A stretch of DNA of 64,000 bases from Deltaproteobacteria bacterium HGW-Deltaproteobacteria-2 (GCA_002840505.1 PHBC01000007.1:1-64000), one strand, 5' to 3'. Positions 50,310 through 60,566 are shown, numbered from the stretch's first letter. Notes: generated by a model from the sequence alone, not told the origin. Translations and numbers: made by a program.

Positions 50310-51062
50310 ATGGATTTATCTTTAAAGAATAAAGTTGTTTTGATTACCGGAGGCAGTCGTGGAATAGGCCGGGCAATCGCGTTGAGAATGGCTCAGGCCG
50401 GCGCCGATGTTGCAATTGCCAGTCGTAAAATTTCCGATTTGGAAAAGGTAGCAGTGGAAATAACTAAAACGGGGAGAAAGTGTCTGCCTTTTGCAGCTCA
50501 TATCGGCAGAATGGATGAAATAAACAACCTTGTTCAGAATGTTGTTAAGGAGTTCGGGAAAATTGATATTCTCATAAACAATGCCGGAACAAGTCCCACG
50601 ATGGCACCGGCTATTGAAATAGATGAGCGTGCCTGGGATTCCGTTGTAAATCTGAATTTAAAAGGGCTTTTTTTTCTGAGTCAGGCTGTGGCGCGTATAA
50701 TGAAAGAAAAAGGCGGAGGGAAAATTATCAATGTCTCATCAACAGCAGGATTAACTCCCGACATACTTCCTGTTTATTCTATAAGCAAAGCCGCCGTGAA
50801 CATGGCTACGAAAGTCATGGCTAAAGAATGGGCCATATACAATATTCGCGTTAACGCTATCGCCCCGGGAATTACCAAGACCCGCTTCAGTGAGGCTATT
50901 GTGAATAATCAGGATATCCTTAATATAGCAATGAGTAGAACTCCATTGGGACGTCCAGCCGAACCGGAAGAAATGGTTGGAGCTGTTATTTATCTGGCTT
51001 CGGATGAGTCAAGCTATGTCACAGGACAGGTACTTGTTATAGACGGTGGGATGACTATCTAG
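50310..51062 (+). CDS. Short-chain dehydrogenase/reductase (FabG-like)
   Basis: A 250-residue NAD(P)-dependent oxidoreductase with TGGSRGIGRAIA (cofactor loop, about 12-23), NNAGTSP, the catalytic Ser (SSTAG), the YSISK pair (about 153-157) and a C-terminal GQVLVIDGGMT. The Arg after the glycine loop suggests NADP preference. Many homologues are 3-oxoacyl-ACP reductases, but SDR substrates cannot be read from sequence alone. A GGAGG site precedes the ATG, 22 bp after ybeY. Confidence 0.85.
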   Translation: MDLSLKNKVVLITGGSRGIGRAIALRMAQAGADVAIASRKISDLEKVAVEITKTGRKCLPFAAHIGRMDEINNLVQNVVKEFGKIDILINNAGTSPTMAPAIEIDERAWDSVVNLNLKGLFFLSQAVARIMKEKGGGKIINVSSTAGLTPDILPVYSISKAAVNMATKVMAKEWAIYNIRVNAIAPGITKTRFSEAIVNNQDILNIAMSRTPLGRPAEPEEMVGAVIYLASDESSYVTGQVLVIDGGMTI

Positions 51063-51067
51063 TGATA

Positions 51068-51193
51068 ATTCCATTTCGCATTCAAGCGGCACCTTTGTCG
51101 GCCGCGTCGTCTGGCGACTCGGAGTACGTAAAATGTACACCTGCGTCGCCTCCTCCTTGCCTTCGCGGTGTCATCTTGAATGCGAAACGGAAT
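51068..51193. repeat. MITE-like dispersed repeat, copy D
   Basis: A 126-bp element with 19-bp terminal inverted repeats (ATTCCATTTCGCATTCAAG against CTTGAATGCGAAACGGAAT, one mismatch). The inner part, read on the minus strand, matches the middle of copy A (GCAAGGAGGAGGC, TTTTACxTAC, CGACG parts). It begins 6 bp after the FabG-like stop codon. Confidence 0.75.
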
Positions 51194-51307
51194 AAAATCA
51201 GGCTTTTCTTGGCTTTTCTTCAACTCTTATTATCGCAATAACTTTTTTATTAATCTTTGTTAATAAAAAGCATTGATCTAAAACCAATGATAAAGTAAGA
51301 TATAACT

Positions 51308-51937
51308 ATGAAAGCATTATATAATAAATACTTAATTAATTTCAGTACAGGCTTATTCCTGCAAGTGGTTACAACAGTTTTAACTGTTTTTATAATTACC
51401 ACAGCAAATGTTGCTCATGCCGATATCTACAAGTATGTGGATAATGAAGGCGTTCTGCATTTAACCAACGTGCCTACAGACCATAACGTCAAATATGTAA
51501 TGATCATGAGAGAGAAACGAATTCTTTTCCAGGCCAATCTTGACGTAAGCAAATACGATGAACTTATTAACAAAGCCGCCAACAAATTTAAACTTGATTC
51601 TGCATTAATCAAAGCGATTATTAAAGCGGAATCCAATTTTAATCATCGAGCTGTTTCAAGGGTAGGAGCGCAAGGGTTAATGCAATTAATGCCGAAAACG
51701 GCATCTTCAATGAATGTCGAAGACAGTTTTCATCCTGAAAAAAACATTGAAGGTGGAGCACGTTATTTGCGTTATCTTCTCAATACCTACAAAGGAAATC
51801 TGGATCTGGCCCTTGCAGCTTATAATGCCGGAGAAAAAGCGGTCGCCAAATATAATTATAACATTCCTCCCTATCGGGAAACTCAAAATTATGTAAAGCG
51901 TGTTTATAGTTTTTATAAGTCATACAACGGCGAATAA
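51308..51937 (+). CDS. Lytic transglycosylase with DUF4124-like N-terminus
   Basis: A 209-residue exported muramidase-type enzyme that cleaves peptidoglycan. A signal peptide (about 1-38, ending near NVAHA) is followed by a DUF4124-like segment (DIYKYVDNEGVLHLTNVP). The SLT domain follows, with IKAIIKAESNFNHRAVS (catalytic Glu at about residue 108), GAQGLMQLMPKTA and AAYNAGEKAVAKYN, and it ends with ETQNYVKRV. It belongs to transglycosylase family 1. There is no GGAGG-type site, and the region upstream is AT rich. Confidence 0.93.
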   Translation: MKALYNKYLINFSTGLFLQVVTTVLTVFIITTANVAHADIYKYVDNEGVLHLTNVPTDHNVKYVMIMREKRILFQANLDVSKYDELINKAANKFKLDSALIKAIIKAESNFNHRAVSRVGAQGLMQLMPKTASSMNVEDSFHPEKNIEGGARYLRYLLNTYKGNLDLALAAYNAGEKAVAKYNYNIPPYRETQNYVKRVYSFYKSYNGE

Positions 51938-52151
51938 TAAGACCCGCTAAGAATGAGACCCAAGCGTCAGAAATAAAGTGCGCTGAAGCTTGCTGGACGA
52001 ATTATACCAGGCGCGTAGCGAAATAGTGAGACCCTAGTTTCAGAAGCGTAGCGTACTGAAACTTGATGGTCGAATTATCCTAGGAACGAAGAGACGTAGG
52101 GTTCGAAGCGATAGTCGAATTATCCCCGAAGCGGAGCGTAGCGGGATAAAT
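51938..52151. repeat. Cluster of degenerate short repeats
   Basis: About 214 bases made of related units: GACGAATTATACCAGGCGCGTAGCG, GGTCGAATTATCCTAGGAACG, AGTCGAATTATCCCCGAAGCGG, separated by variants of GAAGCGTAGCG. The same unit (CGAATTATACCAGGAGCGAA and onward to GCGGGAT) occurs alone at 60862 and partly at 59762 and 63880. There is no coding capacity. It separates the convergent transglycosylase and helix-hairpin-helix genes. Confidence 0.7.
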
Positions 52152-52712
52152 TTATCTGGAATGCTTCTCAACATATAAATATTTCCTGATTTCCGCCAAT
52201 TTTCTTTCTTTAATACCTTTTATTTCCATTAATTGTTCTATATTCCGGAACCGGTTCAATCTGCCGCGTAAATCCAATATTTTCCCTGCTGTCGATTCGC
52301 CGATTCCTTTTACCAGAAGCAAATCGTCTTTCGTAGCTTTATTAAGATCAAATTTTATTCCCAGGGCAAACCTTTTAACTGCGCCCATCTCTGTCACGGC
52401 AATATTATTCCCGTCGGGAGACGAACCAACCGTGATTTTCATTCCGTCACTAAGCTTGAAATCCGGAAACGAAAATTTTCTGATGCCGGTATTCTCTAAA
52501 AACTTTGCCGCGGATGTCTCTGCCTCAACAAAATAAATTCCTTGAGACTGATCTTTTTTCACCACTTCAATCGCCAGTAAATTATTTATTTGATCGACAA
52601 AAGCTGGGATTTCATAACTGACAAATAAACTGTAATAATTAAAAAAGGGAATAATCGCCATGATTACACAAACGGCGATCAGTCCCTTAATTTGACTTTT
52701 GGAAATAGTCAT
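52152..52712 (-). CDS. Helix-hairpin-helix (ComEA-like) protein with membrane anchor
   Basis: A 186-residue protein with one N-terminal membrane span (about residues 8-30: IKGLIAVCVIMAIIPFFNYY), an extracytoplasmic middle part of unknown fold, and a C-terminal pair of helix-hairpin-helix motifs (FDLNKATKDDLLLVKGIGESTAGKILDLRG, then IEQLMEIKGIKERKLAEI). ComEA-type proteins bind incoming DNA at the membrane, but the middle domain here is not typical. The ATG at 52712 lies 4 bp after the aspartokinase stop. Confidence 0.78.
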   Translation of the reverse strand: MTISKSQIKGLIAVCVIMAIIPFFNYYSLFVSYEIPAFVDQINNLLAIEVVKKDQSQGIYFVEAETSAAKFLENTGIRKFSFPDFKLSDGMKITVGSSPDGNNIAVTEMGAVKRFALGIKFDLNKATKDDLLLVKGIGESTAGKILDLRGRLNRFRNIEQLMEIKGIKERKLAEIRKYLYVEKHSR

Positions 52713-52716
52713 GGAA

Positions 52717-53937
52717 CTATTTTTTCTTTTCCAACCCGAAAGCATCATGCAGAGCAGTAACAGCAAGCTCTGTATATTTTCGTTTAATAATACAGGATAT
52801 TTTAATTTCCGATGTGCTGATCATCATGATATTGATACTTTCGTTGGACAAAGTTTTGAACATTTTAGCCGCAACACCGGAATGACTTACCATTCCTACG
52901 CCAATTATAGATACTTTAGCTACATCATCGTCAACTTCAACTTTTTTCGCTCCAATTGCCTTAGCTGTAGCATTGACTATCTTCTGAGCTTCTTTCATCT
53001 CTTTTTTAGATACAGTAAAAGTAAGATCGGTAAAACCTTCCGCGCTTACATTTTGAATTATCATATCTACACTGATATTGTGCTCCGACAAAGGCGTAAA
53101 TAAACTGGCTGCAACACCCGGTTTATCCGGAACATGCACTACAGTGATTTTGGCTTGATCTTTATCATAAGTAATACCCGAAAGAACTTCTTTTTCCATT
53201 TCTTTATCCTCCTTAGTCACAAGCGTTCCTCCTTCATCGGAAAAAGTTGATTTCACGTAAACAGGAACATTATATTTTTTTGCCATCTCCACAGAACGAG
53301 GCTGTAAAACCTTTGCGCCCGTCATAGCCATTTCCAGCATTTCATCATAAGATATTTTATTCAATCTTCGGGCTTTACTGCAAACATTAGGATCAGTAGT
53401 ATAAACTCCATCAACGTCTGTAAAGATATCACACTGATCAGCTTTCAGAGCTGCCGCGAGTGCTACCGCGCTCGTATCGGAACCGCCACGCCCTAGTGTA
53501 GTAATGTTATTATCTTTATCAACACCTTGAAAACCGGCAACAACTACAATCGTTCCCTTCTTCAGTTCTTTTTTAACTTCTTTAGTGTCAATAAGAGCGA
53601 TTCTAGCCTTCTTATGGGCTGTATCCGTCAGAATTTTAACCTGAAACCCTAAAAATGATCTTGCCCGATGCCCCATGGAATTCAAAACTATTGATAACAG
53701 AGTTATCGTAACATGCTCGCCTGTTGAAATTAAAGAATCATATTCTCTTTCGTCAGGAGATTCGGCAGCTTTATGCGCAAGGGCGATGAGCCTATCAGTT
53801 TCTCCGGCCATCGCTGACAAAACTACTACGACTTCATTGCCCGCATTTTTTTCACGAATTGCTTTCGCGGCCACATTTTTTATTTTTTCAATATCCGCGA
53901 CCGATGTTCCCCCGAATTTCTGAACAATTAAAGCCAT
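52717..53937 (-). CDS. lysC: Aspartate kinase
   Basis: A 406-residue enzyme phosphorylating aspartate at the head of the Lys/Thr/Met pathway. It begins [21 protein letters not shown] (kinase motif), then [28 protein letters not shown] and [23 protein letters not shown]. Two ACT domains (about 265-400) suggest feedback control by Lys and/or Thr. It is the single-chain type found in many bacteria. It follows tsaE by 5 bp with a GGAGG site. Confidence 0.96.
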   Translation of the reverse strand: MALIVQKFGGTSVADIEKIKNVAAKAIREKNAGNEVVVVLSAMAGETDRLIALAHKAAESPDEREYDSLISTGEHVTITLLSIVLNSMGHRARSFLGFQVKILTDTAHKKARIALIDTKEVKKELKKGTIVVVAGFQGVDKDNNITTLGRGGSDTSAVALAAALKADQCDIFTDVDGVYTTDPNVCSKARRLNKISYDEMLEMAMTGAKVLQPRSVEMAKKYNVPVYVKSTFSDEGGTLVTKEDKEMEKEVLSGITYDKDQAKITVVHVPDKPGVAASLFTPLSEHNISVDMIIQNVSAEGFTDLTFTVSKKEMKEAQKIVNATAKAIGAKKVEVDDDVAKVSIIGVGMVSHSGVAAKMFKTLSNESINIMMISTSEIKISCIIKRKYTELAVTALHDAFGLEKKK

Positions 53938-53942
53938 TTTTA

Positions 53943-54425
53943 TTAACCTCCACTTTTATATCTTACCCATTCCTTCAGTCTGTCTTTTAATCCTTTTATA
54001 ACAATTTTGCGCGTGTTTTCATCAATATATTCGAAACTTATAAAAAAAGAATCGGCTGGAAGAATTTGATTTATTTTCTCCGCCCACTCTATTACAACAA
54101 TGCCCTTCCCGCAAAAATATTCTTCGTAACCTAAATCTTCGAATTCAGAGTAACTATTCAGCCGATACACATCAAAGTGATAAAGTTTACAGCGGGCCGG
54201 ATATTCATTAATCAAGGTAAAAGTCGGAGACGTAATCTGATATTTATCGCTTACTCCTAAGCCTCGGGCTAAACCACCGGTAAAACAGGTTTTGCCTGAC
54301 CCAAGTTCGCCCGATAACGCTAAAACATCACCTTCCCTTAACTTTGCGCCAATGACTTGCGCTATTTCCCACGTCTCCTGAGCACTTGCTGATATTATTT
54401 CAATCTTTGTATTTTTCTGACTCAT
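53943..54425 (-). CDS. tsaE: tRNA t6A biosynthesis ATPase TsaE
   Basis: A 160-residue P-loop protein needed for N6-threonylcarbamoyl-adenosine on tRNAs, with TsaB, TsaD and TsaC. Walker A is [19 protein letters not shown] (about 37-45), the switch-like region is [12 protein letters not shown], and [24 protein letters not shown] and VIEWAEKI are typical. The other Tsa genes are not in the window. Confidence 0.95.
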   Translation of the reverse strand: MSQKNTKIEIISASAQETWEIAQVIGAKLREGDVLALSGELGSGKTCFTGGLARGLGVSDKYQITSPTFTLINEYPARCKLYHFDVYRLNSYSEFEDLGYEEYFCGKGIVVIEWAEKINQILPADSFFISFEYIDENTRKIVIKGLKDRLKEWVRYKSGG

Positions 54426-54457
54426 TTATAATAGCTATAAACAGTATTTATACCACT

Positions 54458-54838
54458 TTATTCTTTCTCCAATACGACAACAGCAGTAGCGTATTTTTTC
54501 GTATGCGTCAAACTCAAATGAATATTCGTAATTTTTCTTTTTTCAATTTGAGTTTTGGCTGTTCTGTAGAGTTTGAGCGCCGGCTTTCCGCTTTTATCGT
54601 TCACAACTTCAATATCGCTCAACTTAACTCCTCCGCCCAAACCAATGCCCAACGCCTTTAAAAAAGATTCTTTGGCTGCAAAGCGGGCACCGTAATGTAT
54701 TGATGATTGGACATGTTTTCCACAGTAGAGTATCTCTCCCGCAGAAAAGACTCTCTTCAAAAATTTAACACCCCATTTTTCAATTATCTTTTCTAAGCGG
54801 CCATTTTCGACCAAGTCTATTCCAATACCACAAATCAT
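54458..54838 (-). CDS. acpS: Holo-acyl-carrier-protein synthase
   Basis: A 126-residue phosphopantetheinyl transferase that activates acyl carrier protein. It begins MICGIGIDLVENGRL (metal-binding Asp 8), followed by FSAGEILYC and ARFAAKESFLKALGIGLGGG (the KES motif), and LSLTHTKKYATAVVVLE at the end. I chose the ATG at 54838, the family start, over an ATG at 54853 that overlaps the folP stop. Confidence 0.95.
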   Translation of the reverse strand: MICGIGIDLVENGRLEKIIEKWGVKFLKRVFSAGEILYCGKHVQSSIHYGARFAAKESFLKALGIGLGGGVKLSDIEVVNDKSGKPALKLYRTAKTQIEKRKITNIHLSLTHTKKYATAVVVLEKE

Positions 54839-54846
54839 TATCTTAC

Positions 54847-56043
54847 CTAACATGCATGGACAATAGCGTCCGTAACTGCGGCAACTTTTTTCATAACTGC
54901 CACATCATGCACCCGGATAATATGGCATCCGTTCATAATCGCCGCGGCGACTGTCGCCGCCGTGCCTTCCATTCTCTCACTCGGTTCACCGCCGGTCACT
55001 TTGCCGATAAAAGACTTCCGGGATGTTCCAACCATTATTGGCATCCCCAATACTTTTAACTGGGAAAGATTTTTTACAATTTTATAATTATCATCCGGCG
55101 TTTTTCCAAAACCTATTCCTGGATCTATAACCAGACAATCTTTGTCTATGCCGCCATTCAAAGCTTTTTCACTGCTCTTTTTCAAATAATCCGCAACTTC
55201 AGCCATTAGGTTGTTATAAACTAAATTACCCTTTTGCATGTTTTGGGGATTACCCCGCATATGCATAAGAATCACAGCGGCACCTGTATCCTTGATGGTT
55301 TTCGTCATTTTTTTATCAGCATGCAAAGCACTTATATCATTGACTATTTCGGCACCGGCTCCGACAGCCTGTCTGGCTACTTGTGCCTTTTTCGTATCTA
55401 TGGAAATTGGAATTTTTATCTGTTTCACTAGACTATCAATTACCGGAAGGACTCGTTTTAATTCAGCTGTTGTCGAAACAGATGCAGCTCCGGGACGTGA
55501 TGATTCTCCGCCGATATCTATAATATCCGCCCCTTCGTCCACCATTTGTAATCCTCGCTCAATAGCTCTTTGCTGAGAATAAAAAAGCCCGCCATCGGAA
55601 AAAGAATCAGGCGTAACATTTAGAATTCCCATGATCAAAGTTTTTTTGCCCAGTTGAATTTCACGTCTAAACGTTTTTAAAATATATTCTTTTTGACTGA
55701 TGTTTTTAAGCAATTCCCGTATATTGGCGGCAATAGAATTTAAACCAAATGGCTGTTTTTCAATTTTTATTATCATTGCCAGTATTTGTTTTATTGTGCC
55801 CATTATTAAAATATCGCTTGCAGGAACACTGCAGGAAACGCTTCCCCTGGCAACAGCGGCATCTCCGCCCACCGATAACATTTCTTGTTTTATAATATTC
55901 GCAACTTTACATGGTTGACTTTCAAGTAAAATATTAATGTTTATTGTTTTGGAAACCATAGCGTCAATGCCATAAGGATCAACACCAATTTTCTTGAATA
56001 CTGATGTAGCTTCTTCTAGATCTTTTATTTTAATTATATTCAC
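54847..56043 (-). CDS. folP: Dihydropteroate synthase with N-terminal extension
   Basis: A 398-residue enzyme of folate synthesis. The DHPS barrel occupies residues about 133-398: TLIMGILNVTPDSFSDGG, DIGGESSRPGA (about 178-188), ISIDTKKAQVARQA, NDISAL, VILMHMRG, DPGIGFGKTP, GTSRKSFIG and IRVHDVA. The first 130 residues are an extra alpha/beta domain seen in some deltaproteobacterial and archaeal versions, of uncertain role. A pterin/pABA condensing function is secure from the motifs. acpS follows. Confidence 0.94.
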   Translation of the reverse strand: MNIIKIKDLEEATSVFKKIGVDPYGIDAMVSKTININILLESQPCKVANIIKQEMLSVGGDAAVARGSVSCSVPASDILIMGTIKQILAMIIKIEKQPFGLNSIAANIRELLKNISQKEYILKTFRREIQLGKKTLIMGILNVTPDSFSDGGLFYSQQRAIERGLQMVDEGADIIDIGGESSRPGAASVSTTAELKRVLPVIDSLVKQIKIPISIDTKKAQVARQAVGAGAEIVNDISALHADKKMTKTIKDTGAAVILMHMRGNPQNMQKGNLVYNNLMAEVADYLKKSSEKALNGGIDKDCLVIDPGIGFGKTPDDNYKIVKNLSQLKVLGMPIMVGTSRKSFIGKVTGGEPSERMEGTAATVAAAIMNGCHIIRVHDVAVMKKVAAVTDAIVHAC

Positions 56044-56199
56044 AGGACTATTTTACCATTAATATTAATTAAATATTTATTGACGAGTCAGAAAATCAAT
56101 CATCAATCAGGAACATGAGGCTCCGTTCAACACATGATTTCCCACAATTTACGGCATATTGTTCCCACAACTGGAACAGGGATACATCAAGTTGTGGTT

Positions 56200-58044
56200 T
56201 TAAGAGATTTTTTTTGAATCGGCCAATTGCATATCAGGCAGAATATTACCTATCAGGACATCTACTTCTGCTCCGGTTAAAACTTCCTTTTCCAGGAGTT
56301 CTTCTGCTATTTTATGCAATATTTCAATATGATCGGTGAGAATCTTTTTTGCTTTTTCATAGTTTCGTGTAACGATAGACACGACTTCGGCATCAATATG
56401 TTTTGCCGTATCTTCGCTGTAATCCTTATGAGTGGCAAATTCCCGCCCCAAAAAGATTTGCTCTTCTTTTTTTCCGTAACTCAAAGGTCCCATCTTATCG
56501 CTCATACCCCATTCGCAGACCATTTTTCTGGCTAGATTTGTCGCCCGTTCAATGTCATTGCCGGCGCCGGTAGTAAAATCATGCAAAATTATTTCTTCGG
56601 CAGCTCGTCCGCCTAATAAAATTGCGATATTTTTTTCTAAATATTCCCGTGGATAAGTATGCTTTTCATCAATGGGCAACTGCTGGGTTAAACCCAAAGC
56701 CCTTCCGCGGGGAATTATCGTAACTTTATGAATCGGATCGGTTCCCGGTATCATCCGTGCCACCAGAACATGGCCCGTTTCATGATAAGAGGTATTACGT
56801 TTCTCATCATCACTAATCACCATGGTCTTTCTTTCCGTGCCCATTAAAATTTTATCTTTAGCAAACTCAAAATCGCTCATGTTGACTTTTTCTTTATTTG
56901 CCCGGGCAGCATTCAGCACCGCTTCGTTAATCAGGTTTTCAATATCGGCTCCGGAAGTTCCGGGCGTTCCCCTGGCCAAAATCGCAAAATCAACATCTTC
57001 TGCAATCGGCGCTTTACGGGCATGAACTTCAAATATTTTTTCTCTTCCTTTCACATCAGGCAGCGGCACGACAACCTGTCGGTCAAACCGGCCCGGACGC
57101 AACAATGCCGGATCAAGAACATCAGGACGGTTAGTGGCGGAAATAAGAATCACACCTTCATTAGATTCAAATCCATCCATCTCTACCAGCAGTTGATTAA
57201 GGGTTTGTTCTCTTTCATCGTGCCCTCCTCCAAGACCTGCGCCACGATGACGGCCAACCGCATCAATTTCATCAATAAAAATTATGCAGGGAGCGTTCTT
57301 TTTGGCCTGACTGAATAAATCGCGGACTCGTGAAGCTCCAACACCAACGAACATTTCCACGAAATCCGAGCCGCTGATTGTCAAAAAAGGCACTTCCGCT
57401 TCTCCGGCAATTGCCCTCGCTAAAAGTGTTTTTCCGGTTCCGGGAGGACCAACGAGTAATAACCCTTTAGGAATTCTTCCTCCCAGCCTTGTATATTTCT
57501 TGGGGTCTTTCAAGAAATCAATCACTTCTTCCAACTCAGCCTTGGCTTCATCAATACCGGCAACATCGGCAAAAGTAACTCTTTTTGATTTATCAGTAAT
57601 TAGGCGTGCTTTGCTTTTACCAAAAGCCATTGCTTTTCCGCCACCTGCCTGCATCTGGCGCATGAAAAATATCCAGACGCCGATAAGAAGGATCATCGGC
57701 AACCAGGAAACTAACAGCGTCATATACCAGGAATCTTCAGTTGGTTTGGCCGTTATTTTGACTCCTTTTTCTCTGAATTGCGTTACCAGCTTATCATCCT
57801 TGGGTGAATACGTCTTAAAAGCATTACCATTAGTCAGTTTACCGGTAATGCTCTCACCCTGCATAGTTACTTCACTTATCTCGCCTTTATCCAGAAAGGC
57901 GATCATCTCACTATAATTTATGTCTTTGGTACCCGTTTTAGGCTGGTTAAATAGCTGCCAGACAAGTAAAAATACCAGCAGTAGAGTAAGTACAAGAGCT
58001 ATATTTTTTTGAGACTGATTCAAAATTTTTCTCCTTAAGATCAA
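56200..58044 (-). CDS. ftsH: ATP-dependent zinc metalloprotease FtsH
   Basis: A 614-residue membrane AAA protease that degrades misfolded membrane proteins and regulators. There are two spans (about 14-31 and 110-130), Walker A GPPGTGKT (about 199-206), Walker [13 protein letters not shown], the second region of homology [22 protein letters not shown], and the zinc motif HETGH (about 414-418) with a downstream Asp ligand. The length is usual. It is transcribed alone toward folP, with the repeat at 58062 directly upstream. Confidence 0.97.
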   Translation of the reverse strand: MILRRKILNQSQKNIALVLTLLLVFLLVWQLFNQPKTGTKDINYSEMIAFLDKGEISEVTMQGESITGKLTNGNAFKTYSPKDDKLVTQFREKGVKITAKPTEDSWYMTLLVSWLPMILLIGVWIFFMRQMQAGGGKAMAFGKSKARLITDKSKRVTFADVAGIDEAKAELEEVIDFLKDPKKYTRLGGRIPKGLLLVGPPGTGKTLLARAIAGEAEVPFLTISGSDFVEMFVGVGASRVRDLFSQAKKNAPCIIFIDEIDAVGRHRGAGLGGGHDEREQTLNQLLVEMDGFESNEGVILISATNRPDVLDPALLRPGRFDRQVVVPLPDVKGREKIFEVHARKAPIAEDVDFAILARGTPGTSGADIENLINEAVLNAARANKEKVNMSDFEFAKDKILMGTERKTMVISDDEKRNTSYHETGHVLVARMIPGTDPIHKVTIIPRGRALGLTQQLPIDEKHTYPREYLEKNIAILLGGRAAEEIILHDFTTGAGNDIERATNLARKMVCEWGMSDKMGPLSYGKKEEQIFLGREFATHKDYSEDTAKHIDAEVVSIVTRNYEKAKKILTDHIEILHKIAEELLEKEVLTGAEVDVLIGNILPDMQLADSKKIS

Positions 58045-58061
58045 TTATACATCATTACAAT

Positions 58062-58299
58062 ATACCATTTTGATTGGAAGTTGCCGCCTGATCGGCGTCA
58101 CTTCCCGGTAGGGTAAAAAGCCTTATTCTTATTGCGCGCCCTTTGGTTGCGCATCCGGTCAAAGGATAACGCGACGACGCGGCCAACAAAATTAGCCGAA
58201 GACCGGTGGGGCATCCCACAGGGGAGCGCATATAAAATAATTTTTATACCTTACCGGTAATTACCGCCCGTAAGATGGTAATTACAATCGAACTGGTAT
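58062..58299. repeat. MITE-like dispersed repeat, copy B
   Basis: Ends in ATACCATTTTGATTG on the left and CAATCGAACTGGTAT on the right (imperfect inverted repeats). Its left 100 bases are nearly identical to copy A at 33830. It also holds a GTAATTACCGCCCGTAAGATGGTAATTAC hairpin near the right end. It fills most of the 337-base gap between tilS and ftsH and begins 17 bp upstream of the ftsH start codon, so it may carry that gene's promoter. The remaining 82 bases toward tilS show nothing. Confidence 0.8.
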
Positions 58300-58381
58300 A
58301 ATCTTTATAATAATATCCAACATAACTCAAATAATTTTTGAAGATCTTATAAAAAGACCAGGTTGTGTAAATTTGCTGTTT

Positions 58382-59761
58382 TTATGACTCTGCGATGTTT
58401 AATCTGAGAACATTTTTTGTTTTTGCGGTTATTTTGACCCGGTCGTTTAAATGCATGTTTTCTATCCATATTACCGAAAGACGATCAACAAACAGTATAA
58501 TTTCATTACGTTTGCATCGCGGTATTTTATGGTCAATAAATAAATTTTTTATTTTTTGACTGCCCTGCATGCCCAAAGGTTGAAACCAATCTCCGTCTCG
58601 TCTATTTCTTATTATTAAAGGTTGCTGAATTTTGTCCAAATCCAAATAAATTTCATTTTTACTGCTAGAAGCAAATTCTTCTTTTGTCGTAAGCTCTGAA
58701 TGGATAGTAAGGTTTCTTTCCTTAATATAAAGAGAGCCGGGAATATTCATAGTATACTCATATTCCATTTGCTTGAAGACATCTTTCTTTCTCTCCAGAA
58801 TTAAATTCTCATATTCGCATCTGGCTTCGATTCCTAAAGGAAGAACAACTCTTTTACCGGATTTGCTCTTTTTAGCCAAATCATCCAAAGATTTTATATG
58901 AATAAAAGAAAATCCGTTCTTTGCCGGATTAAAACTTTCCAAAAGGATTTTAAACAATCTCCAGCGTATAGCAGAATTTAGTTTATTTATGTCCTCTATT
59001 TTTAACAAAACTTGATTTTGTTGTCTCCGAATGAACGGTAATTTCAAAGCATTAGTAACATATTGTCGAATGAATTCATCTTCCGAACGCAATATTTCCG
59101 CCATTTGCGCCAGACTTTCTTCGATTTTCGGATTAAATTTTTCTTTTAAATAAGGAAGCAATTCAAATCTAATTTGATTGCGCAAATATCTTTTGTTTTC
59201 GTTGGAACTGTCCTGGCGATACGGAATCCCTTCTTTATTCAGAAAGGAAATAATTTCTTGTCTGGATGTTTCGATCAGCGGACGGATATATCTGCCTTCA
59301 CGTATTGGTAAAAAACCTTTAAGACCTTCTAAGCCACTTCCACGCAATAGATTCAGCAAAACAGTCTCTGCCTGATCCTGCATATTATGCCCTAAGGCAA
59401 TTTTTTGCGCCTGATAATCTTCGGCAACTTTATTAAGAAATTTATATCTTTCCCGTCGATAAAAATCTTCAGGAGAAAAGCCTTTTCCCTTTTTCCCCTG
59501 ATCCATTTTTCCGGAAACGAAAACAAATCCTCTTTTTTCCGATAGATTACGGGAGAAAATCTCGTCTTCTTCTGATTCTGAACCCCTTAATCCATGATTG
59601 AAATGAGCAATAATCAGGTTCAAATCCAATTCCTGCGCTACCAGGGCAAGGACATCCAGAAGTGCCGTCGAATCAGGCCCTCCGGAAAGGGCCACAACCA
59701 CACGTTCGCCTTTTTCCAGCAGATTATATTTTTCTATTGTACTTCTTACTTTTTCAATCAT
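58382..59761 (-). CDS. tilS: tRNA(Ile)-lysidine synthetase TilS
   Basis: A 459-residue enzyme that converts the wobble C of the AUA-reading tRNA(Ile) to lysidine. The PP-loop VALSGGPDSTALLDVL lies near residue 30; AHFNHGLRG, GHNMQDQAETVLLNLLRGSGLEGLKG and IRPLIE follow. The C-terminal domains (RNRRDGDWFQPLGMQGSQKIKNLFIDHKIPR) are complete. I placed the start at the ATG at 59761; the 13 upstream in-frame codons come from a dispersed repeat (59762-59795). Confidence 0.94.
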   Translation of the reverse strand: MIEKVRSTIEKYNLLEKGERVVVALSGGPDSTALLDVLALVAQELDLNLIIAHFNHGLRGSESEEDEIFSRNLSEKRGFVFVSGKMDQGKKGKGFSPEDFYRRERYKFLNKVAEDYQAQKIALGHNMQDQAETVLLNLLRGSGLEGLKGFLPIREGRYIRPLIETSRQEIISFLNKEGIPYRQDSSNENKRYLRNQIRFELLPYLKEKFNPKIEESLAQMAEILRSEDEFIRQYVTNALKLPFIRRQQNQVLLKIEDINKLNSAIRWRLFKILLESFNPAKNGFSFIHIKSLDDLAKKSKSGKRVVLPLGIEARCEYENLILERKKDVFKQMEYEYTMNIPGSLYIKERNLTIHSELTTKEEFASSSKNEIYLDLDKIQQPLIIRNRRDGDWFQPLGMQGSQKIKNLFIDHKIPRCKRNEIILFVDRLSVIWIENMHLNDRVKITAKTKNVLRLNIAES

Positions 59762-59795
59762 ATCTATTCCCGCGTCGCTTCGCTCCTGGGATAAG
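59762..59795 (-). repeat. Short dispersed repeat abutting tilS start
   Basis: On the minus strand this reads CCCAGGAGCGAAGCGACGCG then GGAATAG up to the tilS ATG. It matches the unit at 60867-60893 in front of the DUF2520 gene and one near 63880. GGAG within the unit may serve as a weak ribosome site. Confidence 0.65.
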
Positions 59796-59854
59796 TTCAA
59801 CTAACGCTTCAAACTTCATCCCGACCCATCGGGACTTGTTTGCAGCGAGTTTCT

Positions 59855-60502
59855 CTAATTAAACAAAGAATTAATTCCCAGAAGATCTTCACAATAATAA
59901 TCGGCATGGGCATTCAGCAATGCCTGTCTGTTCCCTAGCCCATTTAAACAAGCGCAACTCAATATTCCCGAATTTCTGGCCACAACAATATCATTAATAC
60001 CATCGCCGATTATGAGTGTATCTTCTTTCGTTGCTTTGTATTTATTTAATATATAATCAATTACACGGCTATCGGGTTTTAGGAATGGTGTGGAATCGGC
60101 TCCAATTATTTCTGCAAAATATTTGGCTATATTTAATCCTTGCGCTATAGTTAAGGTAAAAATATATCGTTTATTCGTCAAAATAATTTTAGTTTTATTT
60201 TTATAATTTTTCAAAACCTCCTCCACATGCGGACAGAGCCTGGCATTATCTAAAAGATGTTTGCCGTAGTAATCAGTAAATATTGTCATTGCTTCTTCTC
60301 TATACTTGATATTATCCTGTCCCAATACTCTTTCGATTAATTTGCCGATACCGTCGCCAACGAAGCTAAGAATTTCTTGTCCCGGTTTTTCCTTTAGCGC
60401 CAGTGTATTCAACATATAATTTATTGCTTGAATCAGATCGGTGCCGGTGGAAACAAGAGTGCCATCGAAATCAAATATCATTAATTCTATCTTTTTCATC
60501 AT
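59855..60502 (-). CDS. HAD-family hydrolase, phosphoglycolate phosphatase-like
   Basis: A 215-residue phosphatase. The nucleophile motif is FDFDGTLV (residues 8-15), with the helical cap domain in between, IILTNKR (motif II), Lys in PFLKPDS (motif III) and IIGDGINDIVVARNSG (motif IV). It resembles Gph/PGP-type enzymes that clear phosphoglycolate, but the substrate range of this family is broad. I chose the ATG at 60502, preceded by GGGTGA; the longer frame includes repeat-derived codons. It is upstream of tilS in the same direction. Confidence 0.85.
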   Translation of the reverse strand: MMKKIELMIFDFDGTLVSTGTDLIQAINYMLNTLALKEKPGQEILSFVGDGIGKLIERVLGQDNIKYREEAMTIFTDYYGKHLLDNARLCPHVEEVLKNYKNKTKIILTNKRYIFTLTIAQGLNIAKYFAEIIGADSTPFLKPDSRVIDYILNKYKATKEDTLIIGDGINDIVVARNSGILSCACLNGLGNRQALLNAHADYYCEDLLGINSLFN

Positions 60503-60566
60503 TTCACCCTTAGACAATATAACCAAGTACCGCAGCAAATACAAGTTTGTTTCTTTGTGAAACTCC

